61,837 nt of DNA from Lachnospiraceae bacterium (GTDB taxonomy: Bacteria > Bacillota_A > Clostridia > Lachnospirales > Lachnospiraceae). Positions 7,395 through 16,315 of the stretch are shown one piece after another. The notes beneath the pieces are model-generated. The model ran no database searches and was not told the origin of the DNA. It saw only the letters and a list, made by a program, of their open reading frames with translations. Made by a program: the position numbers and the translations under genes. The stretch spans positions 1 through 61,837 of the forward strand of contig JAIKXV010000126.1 in NCBI GenBank assembly GCA_024683935.1, read 5' to 3'. Each line of letters starts with the position of its first letter. The stretch's first letter is position 1.

Positions 7395-8012
7395 ATGAAA
7401 GCGGAGTATATAAATATGAGTGAAAAGAGAGATGACCTTGCCTGGGAGGAAATAAAAACAGAACATATCATAAAAGACGAATGGATCGATTTTAGAAAGT
7501 CGGCGTTTCGTTTTCCGGATGGATCTGTGTTTGAACCTTTCTACAATTACAGCCGCAGAAATTATGTGGTGATCGTGGCTTCTGATACAGATGGCAAGTT
7601 TATCTGCGTCAGGCAGTTCCGGCAGGGTATACGGGAAGTAACTACTGAGTTCCCGGCAGGAGGCCTGGAAAGGACGGACGGAAAAGAATACGGTGCGGCG
7701 GGAACGGGCTCAGCCTCGGAAAACTCTTTGGAAGCCGCCAAAAGAGAACTTCTGGAAGAGACGGGATATGAGTCAGATGAATGGACACATCTTCTGACTG
7801 TGCCCTCCAATGCGACCATCGCAGATAATTACGCATATCTCTATATGGCTAAGAACTGCCGGAGGGTAGCAGGACAGAGCCTCGATGAAACCGAGTTTCT
7901 GAATGTGGAACTCCATACGGAGGAAGAAATAGAAGAACTGATAACAAAGGGAGAGTTTCAGCAGTGCGTCCATATAACGGCGTGGCTGCTGTCAAGGAGA
8001 CCCCGCTCATAG
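7395..8012 (+). CDS. Nudix hydrolase, ADP-ribose pyrophosphatase-like
   Basis: This 205-residue protein has a complete Nudix box: G-TGSAS-E-NSLEAAK-RELLEETGY. The preceding FPAGGLE with REVTTEFPAGG and RQFRQG is typical of ADP-ribose/nucleoside-diphosphate-sugar pyrophosphatases. A short Gly/Ala-rich insertion sits between PAGG and the box. ATG 7416 is an alternative start with GGAG upstream. The gene follows the WYL regulator closely, and a link to nucleotide-ligand signalling is possible but not shown. Confidence 0.85.
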   Translation: MKAEYINMSEKRDDLAWEEIKTEHIIKDEWIDFRKSAFRFPDGSVFEPFYNYSRRNYVVIVASDTDGKFICVRQFRQGIREVTTEFPAGGLERTDGKEYGAAGTGSASENSLEAAKRELLEETGYESDEWTHLLTVPSNATIADNYAYLYMAKNCRRVAGQSLDETEFLNVELHTEEEIEELITKGEFQQCVHITAWLLSRRPRS

Positions 8013-8057
8013 AGATAAGCGAAGAAGAGTCCGTATCGCAATATGTATGAGCAGGAT

Positions 8058-9392
8058 TTACTGCGGAATAATGAGCCCGCCAAAGTATTCGGGGTCTCCC
8101 TTACCGTCACTCAGGACAAAGCCCTTGGTAGTAAGTAATACATAACTTCCATCCGGTTTTCTGGCACGGTAACAGATGGGACGGAGCTCGGCATTGCCGC
8201 GCAACACCGCTTCTACAGCATCCTTGTAAACCTTCATGTCATCCGGATGAATATAGTCCTTCCATACGCTGTCTGCGTGATACATATATTCGGAATCAAG
8301 CTGGAAGTCGTCAACGAGAGAAAGAGACCATCTTGAAAAGTCATAACGCATATCGTTCAAATAGACATAGCTTCCCCCGGCCACTGTGATCAATGCCCCA
8401 AACAGACCATCCAGCTGACGTTTGCGATCATCCGGTATTTCCTCCTGTATCTTTTCCATGTTTGAATAGCTGTTTACAATATGAAAAGACTTGAGCTCCT
8501 TTTTATTTTCATACATCTGCTGATCCGCCCTTTCATATACCATCTCAAATGTGGTATCACTGGTAGGATCAAATTTTGAAAATCCGCTGGCGACAACGGG
8601 CCCGGATCTGGACCATTTGTTGGCTATGGATTCATCTATCAGCATTTTGTGAAGCTCTGTGCAATGATCATAGTCATCCCCTAAAAGGATCACAACAAAT
8701 TCATCTCCGCCGACTCTGAATACGGGGCTGTGCTTAAAGATCCCGCATATCAAGCGGCTGGTTCTGCGTATTGCTTCGTCTCCAAAACTGTGTCCCCGGG
8801 TATCATTGGTCAGTTTAAGATCATTCACATCGCACATCATTACAGCAAAGGGTTTATTCATTGCTCCGGACGCGATTTTTTCATTGAGAGAATCACACAT
8901 CTCCCGGAAAGCATTTTTATTCCTTATCCCGGTCAGATCATCCAGCCTGGCCAGACGTTTTGCTGACTGAAGATCCCTATCCTGCGCTGTTTTCTCCTGA
9001 ACTTCTTCTTCGATGTTTTCCAGACAGCATATGATATGTTTGCCGTCCTCACACATTATGGCGATATTGCGGACGTGCTCGATCTTTCCGTCCACGATCA
9101 GCCTGTATACCGTAGAATAAGAGTTCTCGTCTGAAAGATGCTTTAACAGAGTTTTCCTGTCATGCAGGCCGATCACGGTCGGAACATCATCAGGGTGTAC
9201 GCATCTGCCGGCGATCCTCTGAACATCCGAAAAGAAATCATCCCCTTGCCTGGGTATACCTATCGCGTCAAATTCTTCGTCATGCACGATCTCATCATAG
9301 TGACCTGTCTCAGTATCAACATAGAACAGACTGTCAAAGTGTTTTACCAGGGATTTACCTATTTCATATATGGCTTCTCTTTTGTCGTTCAT
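8058..9392 (-). CDS. PAS-GGDEF-PAS diguanylate cyclase
   Basis: This 444-residue protein lacks obvious membrane segments. A PAS-like N-terminal domain (about 10-130) leads to a GGDEF domain starting DDLTGIRNK (residue 151) with an intact GGDEF active site at 228-232 (FRVGGDEFVVI). A second PAS-like domain fills about 330-444 (DSVWKDYIHPDDM, ending GGLI). It should make c-di-GMP. A GGDEF domain between two PAS domains, rather than at the C-terminus, is uncommon. It is transcribed toward the Nudix gene. Confidence 0.88.
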   Translation of the reverse strand: MNDKREAIYEIGKSLVKHFDSLFYVDTETGHYDEIVHDEEFDAIGIPRQGDDFFSDVQRIAGRCVHPDDVPTVIGLHDRKTLLKHLSDENSYSTVYRLIVDGKIEHVRNIAIMCEDGKHIICCLENIEEEVQEKTAQDRDLQSAKRLARLDDLTGIRNKNAFREMCDSLNEKIASGAMNKPFAVMMCDVNDLKLTNDTRGHSFGDEAIRRTSRLICGIFKHSPVFRVGGDEFVVILLGDDYDHCTELHKMLIDESIANKWSRSGPVVASGFSKFDPTSDTTFEMVYERADQQMYENKKELKSFHIVNSYSNMEKIQEEIPDDRKRQLDGLFGALITVAGGSYVYLNDMRYDFSRWSLSLVDDFQLDSEYMYHADSVWKDYIHPDDMKVYKDAVEAVLRGNAELRPICYRARKPDGSYVLLTTKGFVLSDGKGDPEYFGGLIIPQ

Positions 9393-9592
9393 ATGGTATC
9401 TCCGTTTCTTCTGGAAATCAGATAATCGATAAAACTCGTATAATCAGTGTATCACAGAAGACGGTTACATCAAACATTATTTCCGTAAATGGTAATAATA
9501 GTGCCTAAGTCCTGATTTTAATTGTATAATAGGTGTGGATAAAGAATATACAGAAATAAGCATTTTAAAAGAGAAATAAAGGAGGTAACGAT

Positions 9593-9913
9593 ATGACTTT
9601 TAATGAACTTCTTGAAAAGGTCAGGACTAAGGCAAAGAATGCGGATGTTTCCAATATTGATTTCCTTGCGGTGCAGGTCAATATCACGGGAAAGAGCAGC
9701 GGAGTCTTCTATGTTGAGGTAAAGGATCACAGATTAAACATAGAGCCTTATGAGTATATTGACAGAAACTGTGCTATTACCATGAGCCTGACGGACTACA
9801 ATAAGATGATAGACGGTAAGCTGGATCCGATGATTGCCTTTACAACCGGGAAGCTGAAATTGGAAGGTGATGCAGGGAAAGCCATCGAACTCTCAAAGAT
9901 TCTGAAGAAGTAG
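9593..9913 (+). CDS. SCP2 sterol-binding domain protein
   Basis: A 106-residue single-domain protein. It has the SCP2 pattern: FYVEVKDHRLNIEP, then TITMSLTDYNKMIDGKLDPMIA read as CAITMSLTDYNKMIDGKLDP, and AFTTGKLKLEGDAGKAIEL. Such stand-alone SCP2 proteins bind lipids in a hydrophobic tunnel; their bacterial role is mostly unknown. AAAGGAGG precedes the ATG and TATAAT at 9525-9530 is a candidate -10. The neighbouring phospholipid operon makes a lipid-carrier role attractive, but this is inference. Confidence 0.85.
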   Translation: MTFNELLEKVRTKAKNADVSNIDFLAVQVNITGKSSGVFYVEVKDHRLNIEPYEYIDRNCAITMSLTDYNKMIDGKLDPMIAFTTGKLKLEGDAGKAIELSKILKK

Positions 9914-9938
9914 AATCAGCATACAGACTGGACGGAAT

Positions 9939-9956
9939 CAACGGAAACGTTGTTTT
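9939..9956 (+). terminator. Weak intrinsic terminator after SCP2 gene
   Basis: CAACG-GAAA-CGTTG followed by TTTT: a 5-bp stem with a GNRA loop. It is short, so efficiency is doubtful. Confidence 0.4.
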
Positions 9957-9987
9957 AAGATATTTATTATTCTTTTTTGGATTGTTG

Positions 9988-9996
9988 TGATATAAT
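9988..9996 (+). promoter_or_regulatory. Extended -10 promoter for the phospholipid operon
   Basis: TGATATAAT is an extended -10 element about 34 bp before the first ATG of the operon. No good -35 is seen, as is usual for extended -10 promoters. Confidence 0.5.
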
Positions 9997-10029
9997 TTAT
10001 AATAAAGGAGAAGTATAGCCTAGCTTTTT

Positions 10030-10602
10030 ATGAATTCAGAATCAACGGGGAAAAAAATCAAGGCAATAACGCTTATTAGTATTATTTTGATCACGATCGT
10101 CTTTATAAAGATCGTGGCAGGACAGAAAATCTCCAGTGTTTCAGAATTCCAGTCCTATATCTGCAGCTTCGGACCGGCCGCGCCGATAATCCTGACGCTT
10201 TTCCAGGCATTTCAGGTTATAGTTCCTGTTGTGCCGGGTTATCTTGGGTGCATTGTCGGTGCAGTTTCATTTGGGACAATGACAGGCTTCTTATGCAATT
10301 ATATAGGGATATCCGCCGGTTCCATAGCGGCATATTTTATAGCCAGAAAATACGGATTGGAGGCGCTGCTGCTGTTTTTTCCCAAGAAACAGTATGACAA
10401 ATGGTCTGAAAAGATAAGCAAACAGCGTTCATATGATTTGTTTTTATTTGTTGCTACGCTGCTGCCGCTTTTTCCAGATGACTTTCTATGTTACTTTTCG
10501 GGACTTATCAAAATGAATGCGAAGAGGTTTATCTGGATAATCATTTTAGGAAAGCCATGGTGTATTCTCGCATACAGTTATGCCTTTGGGTTGATCAAAT
10601 GA
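10030..10602 (+). CDS. TVP38/TMEM64 (VTT/DedA-like) membrane protein
   Basis: A 190-residue protein with about five hydrophobic segments and the VTT domain pattern: PIILTLFQAFQVIVPVVPG, IVGAVSFGTMTGFLCNYIG, and a C-terminal FPDDFLCYFSGL with the GK-P motif (LGKPWCI). Family members are thought to act as phospholipid scramblases or transporters. It opens an operon for phosphatidylethanolamine synthesis, which supports a membrane-lipid role. AAGGAG lies about 20 bases before the ATG, longer than usual, and an in-frame stop excludes an upstream start. Confidence 0.82.
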   Translation: MNSESTGKKIKAITLISIILITIVFIKIVAGQKISSVSEFQSYICSFGPAAPIILTLFQAFQVIVPVVPGYLGCIVGAVSFGTMTGFLCNYIGISAGSIAAYFIARKYGLEALLLFFPKKQYDKWSEKISKQRSYDLFLFVATLLPLFPDDFLCYFSGLIKMNAKRFIWIIILGKPWCILAYSYAFGLIK

Positions 10603-10612
10603 GAGGGGAAAA

Positions 10613-11257
10613 ATGGAAAAAAGAAAACGGTTTTTAGGATATTATGATTATACGGTCATCTTAACGTATTTAGGGATGCTCTGTTCGTTCCATGCCATTC
10701 TGATGGCGATCAATGAACGCTACTGGGATTCGGTGATATTCCTTATGCTTGCCGGGTTCTTTGATATGCTTGATGGAACGGTAGCCAATACAAAGAACAG
10801 GGATAGGGATGAAAAACGCTTCGGTATACAGATAGACTCTCTCTGTGACCTTGTGGGTTTTGGCATTATGCCCGGAATATTTGTATATATGATATCCGGA
10901 AAAAGTCCGTATGTCGGGATAATTTCCGCACTATATGCCCTTGCAGCCCTGATAAGGCTTTCTTACTTTAATGTGTGTGAAGAAAAAAGACAGGACAGAA
11001 CCGATGAAAAAAGAACTCATTTCACAGGTCTTCCTGTTACAAGTATTGCGGTTTTGCTGCCGGTAGTTTTTCTGCTACAGGAAAAAACCATCTTTAAGAG
11101 TGTACTTCCGTATGTATTGTTGCTCGTTCTCTGTGGAACAGGTTTCCTGTCACCCGTTGAGATTAAAAAGCCGGATATTAAAGGCAAGGTAATACTTTGT
11201 GTTTTCGGATTGATGGAAGTCCTGGGATTATTATTTCTCGGATGGGATCTGGTATGA
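10613..11257 (+). CDS. pssA: CDP-diacylglycerol--serine O-phosphatidyltransferase
   Basis: This 214-residue membrane enzyme joins CDP-diacylglycerol and serine to give phosphatidylserine. The CDP-alcohol phosphotransferase signature is visible as DGTVAN, N8 and FGIQIDSLCD, with the catalytic Asp residues kept. One position differs: the usual AR of DGxxAR is AN here. Several transmembrane helices follow. The next gene, Psd, starts at the ATGA that ends this one, so the two are translationally coupled and act in sequence. Confidence 0.88.
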   Translation: MEKRKRFLGYYDYTVILTYLGMLCSFHAILMAINERYWDSVIFLMLAGFFDMLDGTVANTKNRDRDEKRFGIQIDSLCDLVGFGIMPGIFVYMISGKSPYVGIISALYALAALIRLSYFNVCEEKRQDRTDEKRTHFTGLPVTSIAVLLPVVFLLQEKTIFKSVLPYVLLLVLCGTGFLSPVEIKKPDIKGKVILCVFGLMEVLGLLFLGWDLV

Positions 11258-12078
11258 AGGAGTCCCGTGCCATATTGTTTCTGTACAGGACGGTTCCCGG
11301 CAGGATCCTGCTTAAAGTACTCGTAAATCCATATCTGTCCATGGCTGCTTCAGTCTTTCTCTCATCAAAAATCTCGGCGTTTCTGATACCGGGATTCGTC
11401 AGAAAAAATAAAATAGATCTAAAACAGTATGTTGTCCCGAAAGGGGGATACAGGTCGTTTAATGATTTTTTTACGAGAAGACGCAGAAGTAAGCTGTGTT
11501 TGGAGCCGAAGCCGGAACTCATGTCCCCGTGCGACGGCTTTCTTACAATAAAAAAGATAAACAGCGATGCAATCTTTCAGATTAAGCACAGCAGCTATAG
11601 TATAGAGTCTCTTTTAAGAGATAAAACGGCGGCGGATGATTTTGCCGGAGGAATGGCTTTTATTTTCAGGCTAACACCTGCACATTATCACCGCTATGTT
11701 TTTTGTGCAGATGGCAATATAATCGCCAAAAGGAAAATAAAGGGTGTGCTTCACTGTGTGAGACCGGCAGCCTTGGAAAGATATCCGGTATTTACGGAAA
11801 ACAGCCGGGAGTACGTTGTTATTGAGAATAAAAAGCTTGGTAAGATTATCCAGATGGAAGTCGGAGCCATGCTTGTAGGAAAGATTACAAATCATTTGAC
11901 GTCGGAACCCGGTCAGATGGCAGCCGGTGGCGAGGAAAAGGGATATTTTGAGTATGGAGGCTCTACAATAATTGTCCTTGCGAAGCACAGGGCAAAGCTT
12001 AACAGAGCGTTTTCCGGCAGGATCAACAGTAACGGAGAAATACCCGTTGTGGCAGGAGAGGCTCTATATGAAGGATGA
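11254..12078 (+). CDS. psd: Phosphatidylserine decarboxylase proenzyme
   Basis: Decarboxylates phosphatidylserine to phosphatidylethanolamine at the membrane. The open frame begins at 11197, but ATG 11254 overlaps the pssA stop (ATGA) and gives a normal family length of 274 residues. Family features are SPCDGFL, TPAHYHRYVF, HLTSEPGQMAAG-type residues and the self-cleavage motif GGST near the end. Cleavage before the Ser creates the pyruvoyl group. It sits in the order pssA-psd-PAP2, a compact pathway cluster. Confidence 0.9.
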   Translation: MKESRAILFLYRTVPGRILLKVLVNPYLSMAASVFLSSKISAFLIPGFVRKNKIDLKQYVVPKGGYRSFNDFFTRRRRSKLCLEPKPELMSPCDGFLTIKKINSDAIFQIKHSSYSIESLLRDKTAADDFAGGMAFIFRLTPAHYHRYVFCADGNIIAKRKIKGVLHCVRPAALERYPVFTENSREYVVIENKKLGKIIQMEVGAMLVGKITNHLTSEPGQMAAGGEEKGYFEYGGSTIIVLAKHRAKLNRAFSGRINSNGEIPVVAGEALYEG

Positions 12079-12715
12079 AAATATACCCTTCCCTGATATA
12101 AAGAAAACTATAAATATCATTCTGCTGATCATTCTGGCTGCATCATATAATTTCCTTGTTTATTCCTGCGGGAGGCTGTTATCCGGGGGATTTTACCACC
12201 GCAATCTGTCTACCGGCCTCGATGCGGCCATTCCCTTTATTCCATGGACAATACTAATATATTGGGGCTGCGTTGTATTCTGGGGGATAAATTACTATCT
12301 GGGGATACGCTATGATAAATATGGAGGACGCGGCTTTCTTGCCGCTCATTTTATCGGGGAGACGATATGTTTCTTTTTCTTTGTTTTCTTCCCGACTACA
12401 ATGGACAGGCCGGTGATAGGGGACGCGGAAGGATTGCTGTCTGTAATAGCGACCACATACAGAGTGGACAGCCCGGATAACCTGCTGCCGTCCATACACT
12501 GTTTTATAAGTTATCTTTGCTGGATCGGAATCCGCGGAAACAGGAATATTCCTAAATGGTACAGGATACTGTCATTTATTATCGCGATCGCGGTATGCAT
12601 ATCAACCCTTACAGTAAAGCAGCATGTGATCGCTGATGTAATAACCGGCATCCTCCTCGCTGAATTGAGCTTTTTTATTTCTTCAAGGTTTTTTCAGAGA
12701 AGGAAAGCCGGGTAG
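12068..12715 (+). CDS. PAP2-family membrane phosphatase
   Basis: About 215 residues with five to six transmembrane segments. PAP2 motifs are reduced but present: LLPSIHCFISY corresponds to PSGH, and VKQHVIADVITG supplies the catalytic His and Asp. Start ATG 12068 was chosen because the open frame upstream lies inside psd and AGGAGAGG precedes this ATG; the overlap with psd is 11 bp. It may dephosphorylate phosphatidic acid or a polyprenyl/phosphatidylglycerol phosphate. The substrate cannot be told from sequence. Confidence 0.8.
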   Translation: MKDENIPFPDIKKTINIILLIILAASYNFLVYSCGRLLSGGFYHRNLSTGLDAAIPFIPWTILIYWGCVVFWGINYYLGIRYDKYGGRGFLAAHFIGETICFFFFVFFPTTMDRPVIGDAEGLLSVIATTYRVDSPDNLLPSIHCFISYLCWIGIRGNRNIPKWYRILSFIIAIAVCISTLTVKQHVIADVITGILLAELSFFISSRFFQRRKAG

Positions 12716-12764
12716 GATTTCCGGGCGTAAATATTTGTTTTAACACGAAAAGACACAGGTAAAT

Positions 12765-13502
12765 ATGCCGAAGATAAAGCCTGAAATAAAATATGAGAAT
12801 ACGGTTCCGGGGATATTTATCAGGAGAAATAACCGCTTTACTGCTGAAGTGATGGTTGGAGATGAACAACAGACGGTTCATGTCAAGAATACCGGAAGAC
12901 TTGGAGAACTTCTGATCCCAAAGGCGAAGGTAACACTGCAGCGCTCCGACAACCCTGAAAGAAAGACGGGTTATGATCTGATATCCGTTTATCGTCCGGG
13001 GTTTAAGTGGATAAATGTGGACAGTTTGGCTCCGAACAAACTGATTCTTCAATATCTGGAGCCATTATATAATGTAGTAAAGTCCGAGTACACTTATGGG
13101 GATTCCAGATTGGATTTTTACATGGAAAGATCCGGGGAGAAGTATCTTGCAGAAGTAAAGGGGTGTACTCTTGCATATGACAGGAAAACGGGGATAGGCT
13201 ATTTCCCGGATGCTCCTACAGAACGTGGGATAAAGCATATCAGGGAACTTATTAAGGCGGCTAAAGAAGGATATCATGCAGCCATTCATTTTGTGATACA
13301 GATGAACGGTATCCACAGAGTGTTCCCAAATGACAAAACCCAGCCTGAATTCGGACGAGCACTTGTCAGCGCAGCTAAGGCCGGAGTGGATGTGGTTTAT
13401 CACAGCTGCCACATAGAAGCCGGCAGTATAGAGTTAACCGGAACCACAGTAGATACAGACAGGTACAGAAAAGCATCCGATGATTTACACAGTAACCTTT
13501 AA
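12765..13502 (+). CDS. sfsA: SfsA family DNA-binding/nuclease-like protein
   Basis: This 245-residue protein has the family hallmarks: FIRRNNRFTAEV, VHVKNTGRLGELL, DSLAPNKL and EVKGCTL followed by YFPDAPTERGIKHIREL. SfsA was named for stimulating sugar fermentation. Its fold combines an OB-like domain with a PD-(D/E)xK-like domain, whose D and E-x-K residues can be seen in SRLDFYME and LAEVKG. Length is normal. The last 23 bases overlap the start of the fruK remnant. Confidence 0.9.
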   Translation: MPKIKPEIKYENTVPGIFIRRNNRFTAEVMVGDEQQTVHVKNTGRLGELLIPKAKVTLQRSDNPERKTGYDLISVYRPGFKWINVDSLAPNKLILQYLEPLYNVVKSEYTYGDSRLDFYMERSGEKYLAEVKGCTLAYDRKTGIGYFPDAPTERGIKHIRELIKAAKEGYHAAIHFVIQMNGIHRVFPNDKTQPEFGRALVSAAKAGVDVVYHSCHIEAGSIELTGTTVDTDRYRKASDDLHSNL

Positions 13503-13757
13503 TCCATCAATTGATTATATCGTATCCGTAAAGGACTTTAAGCTTGGAGTCACTAACAGGACTGCGACAGAACTGATATATCCCGGAGGCAAGGGGATAA
13601 ACGTATCACTTTATACTGAAGCTTTATCGGAAACTTGATCTTCTGGAGTCCGGAGACTTCCTGATCCTGGCAGGCAGTATCCCGCCATCTTTATCGTCTG
13701 ATATATACATGGATATCCTTTCCGGATTGAATGGCAGGGGCGTCGAAACAAATATAT
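13480..13757 (+). pseudogene. 1-phosphofructokinase remnant (PfkB family)
   Basis: ATG 13480 opens MIYTVTFNPSIDYIV, then NRTATELIYPGGKGINVS, the standard start of 1-phosphofructokinase, but TGA stops it at 13636-13638. From about 13628 another frame reads RKLDLLESGDFLILAGSIP, then PSLSSDIYMDIL. That sequence normally lies about 70 residues further into the same enzyme. An internal deletion with a frameshift, plus loss of the C-terminal ATP site, makes it non-functional. Confidence 0.8.
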
Positions 13758-13760
13758 ACC

Positions 13761-15635
13761 TTAGTCCATTGCGATCACCACAAAGGCGTCCTGATCTTCA
13801 AAAAGAACCTCGGATGATTTTGGAGGATTGGTGATGATCTCCATATTTCCTGTGTTCTTATCGAACTTTCTGTATCCTATCAGGACTTCCCTCTGTCTGG
13901 CAGCGGCTTCGCAGGCTGTGTAAATATCGGTCTTTTCTCCTGTTTTTATGTAGCATCCGGCGGGACGGACATAGATTTCCGAGCCCTCTTCCCGGAGAAG
14001 TTCTTCAAAGATCGCTTTCAGTTTTCTTTCCTGGCAGATCTGTGTAACAATGAGGCTCGTGATATTACTGCTTATCACAAAATCATTTACTTCAGCGATT
14101 TCCGCAAGTTCCTGGTTTTCGGTTTTCAGCATCTCGCTTGTTACAGTCATCCTGTAGCCTTTGGTTTCAGAAAGATATTTCAGCTGGAGTAATACCAGCA
14201 GGATCTTTGCATCCTTCTGTTCTGCATCTTTATCATCCATCCCTTCTTCATGATCGGCAAGTATAAGGATGGTATTATCTTCCTTCAGAAGTGATTCCAA
14301 TCCGCTGCGGCTGTAGATATCGCATTCAACCACTTCGACTGAAATATTATTAAGCCTGATATTTTCTATTTCTTTCTTGCAGAAGGCCTGGGATTCGGGC
14401 AGGGCTACGGTTATCGTGGATCCGGGAGCCACATAATTATCCTCTTCCTCAAGGATGTGCTTTATCTTGCTGCTGTAGCCAAGTATAAGCATATCTTTTT
14501 TCTCTGCGGGTTCTTTTCTGTACTCTGCAAGGATACGATCTTCATTTACCGTATGGAGAGATTCTTCCATATGGCTTTCTCCGTCGTCTTCGGCCAGCAG
14601 GATCAGTTTATCGCCCTTCTCTGTTTTAAGACCCGGTTCCGGATTCAGCAGTATCCCGCCATCAGCTTTTACAAAACCGATGATCGTGGACACCGGGAAG
14701 AGACGGTTCAGTTCGGAAAGGGTGCGGCCTTCCGCCTCCGGATGTTCTTCAATATAGAATTCGCTTCCGTCTGCATCGAAGATTTCCGTATAAACTCTGG
14801 AAAGTCCGGCATTCCGTCCGGTATGTGCGATTATCCTGCTCATAACGTCATTAAAGCTCAGAATCTCGGCATAGCCTTCACCCGCAACCTCGGCGGCTTC
14901 CCTGTTCTCTTCGTCCCGGATAACTGCCGTAATATAAGCACTGTCATTATGGTATTCCTTTAAGAGCTTTGTGACGGCAAGGATAGACTTCAATGTTCCG
15001 GCATCAGTATCTGCATTTATTATGACACTTTTACAGGTATCAAAAGAACAGACCCTGAGATCGTTTACATCTGATATATTGCCGCAGCGGCAGATGATCC
15101 TGGTGGTTTTCGTATCGGGAAAACGGTCGTTTATCATGTCATCCATGACGTCCTTATCTTCTTTGTCATCCATGATCACGAGAGCTTCCCTTTGGTGGTT
15201 CGCATTGCATTCTATAAGCTCTGATATCATGGTGAAGAGACCGCCTGAGGTACCGAGGATGATAACGTGCCCCTCCTCAACAACAACTGATTTTCCCTTG
15301 CGGAGTTCCTGTACTTTTTCATCAATGGCATTGCATATGATACCTGTCAGGGTTGAGAAAATGAAAATACCGAGAAAGGTAACAAAGAGCATCCCGAAGA
15401 GAAAGGGAACGTTTGTCAGTTCATCTCCGCAAACGGTGCCCGGATCCAGTACATGGGTGAGGCTGAGCCAGAGCCCTTCTCCAACCCCGGGGCCGTTACT
15501 GCCTCCTGCGATCGCTATGATTATACCCATAATGATCACAGCTCCAAAGGAAGCAATCGTCAGAAGTCTTATCAGGGCTGCAGTTCCCTTTGACATCTGA
15601 TTGTCAAACCAGTAGGTGAATTTATTCTTATTCAT
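13761..15635 (-). CDS. CASTOR/POLLUX-like ion channel with RCK/TrkA-N-type domains
   Basis: About 624 residues. Two or three N-terminal transmembrane segments flank a pore-like loop (LWLSLTHVLDPGTVCG), followed by a Rossmann RCK-like domain (EGHVIILGTSGG, LVIMDD) and a second such domain in the C-terminal half (DMLILGYSSKI). This is the layout of CASTOR/POLLUX-related channels. Start at 15635 was preferred over 15653 because AGGA lies nine bases upstream. The ion is probably a monovalent or divalent cation; the ligand is unknown. It converges with the fruK remnant. Confidence 0.8.
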   Translation of the reverse strand: MNKNKFTYWFDNQMSKGTAALIRLLTIASFGAVIIMGIIIAIAGGSNGPGVGEGLWLSLTHVLDPGTVCGDELTNVPFLFGMLFVTFLGIFIFSTLTGIICNAIDEKVQELRKGKSVVVEEGHVIILGTSGGLFTMISELIECNANHQREALVIMDDKEDKDVMDDMINDRFPDTKTTRIICRCGNISDVNDLRVCSFDTCKSVIINADTDAGTLKSILAVTKLLKEYHNDSAYITAVIRDEENREAAEVAGEGYAEILSFNDVMSRIIAHTGRNAGLSRVYTEIFDADGSEFYIEEHPEAEGRTLSELNRLFPVSTIIGFVKADGGILLNPEPGLKTEKGDKLILLAEDDGESHMEESLHTVNEDRILAEYRKEPAEKKDMLILGYSSKIKHILEEEDNYVAPGSTITVALPESQAFCKKEIENIRLNNISVEVVECDIYSRSGLESLLKEDNTILILADHEEGMDDKDAEQKDAKILLVLLQLKYLSETKGYRMTVTSEMLKTENQELAEIAEVNDFVISSNITSLIVTQICQERKLKAIFEELLREEGSEIYVRPAGCYIKTGEKTDIYTACEAAARQREVLIGYRKFDKNTGNMEIITNPPKSSEVLFEDQDAFVVIAMD

Positions 15636-15831
15636 GGAAATATGTCCTTTCATTTTTTGATCCGAAACATTATACCACAGTTCACCGGACCGTATACTAT
15701 GAAGACGGCAGGGCGGTGAATCCGGGCGGCGAACCGCTTTTTGGTGTATAATAGTTAAAAATCGTTTATATATTTGCAGCCGGTGTGTTTCAGAATAGAA
15801 TAATAAGGCAGAAAGGGATGGTGAGACTGAT

Positions 15832-16296
15832 ATGAAGAAAATAAAGTTGTTGACGGTTATTGCGATTGCAGCTTCAATGGCGCTGTCTACTGTGTGTTAT
15901 GCGGATACCGTGGCAGTACCTTACGGGAATTCAAATACCATTACACAGACGATACCGCAGAATAATGGAAGCTATAGCAGAACTGATATTGTTTATGCTC
16001 CGGGGACAGGAACTTCATATGATTCTCTCTATTCATATGGAGTAAGAGACAGTGTTGTGGATGTGCAGGGAACGGGATACACGCAGATCACGACAAGCTA
16101 TGGAAATACCGGAATGGCAACAGTCACCGTAAATCCGGTACCTGCTTCGGGCGTTCCGACAGATATGGATGCATACCAGATGGCGTATCTTTCTGCCCTT
16201 CAGTCCTATGGCCTGACTATTGATCCTGTCACCGGCCAGGTTATGAGCATTGGAGCGACCGGGGTGCCCGCGGGGACGGGGATAGCAGGCCAATAA
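15832..16296 (+). CDS. Small secreted protein, function unknown
   Basis: A 154-residue protein with a clear Sec signal peptide: MKKIKLL, a hydrophobic core (TVIAIAASMALSTV) and probable cleavage after CYA. The mature part is rich in Ser, Thr, Gly, Tyr and Val and has no cysteine or recognisable domain. Runs such as TNTITQTIPQNNGS-type sequence suggest an extended beta or surface-exposed protein. The downstream YunG-like gene begins 19 bp later, so they may be co-expressed. Confidence 0.65.
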   Translation: MKKIKLLTVIAIAASMALSTVCYADTVAVPYGNSNTITQTIPQNNGSYSRTDIVYAPGTGTSYDSLYSYGVRDSVVDVQGTGYTQITTSYGNTGMATVTVNPVPASGVPTDMDAYQMAYLSALQSYGLTIDPVTGQVMSIGATGVPAGTGIAGQ

Positions 16297-16315
16297 GCGG
16301 CAGGTAGATGAGAAA

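Noticed and set aside
12600..12720. Terminator between PAP2 and sfsA
   Set aside because: CCGGG occurs twice but as a direct rather than inverted repeat, so no stem forms.
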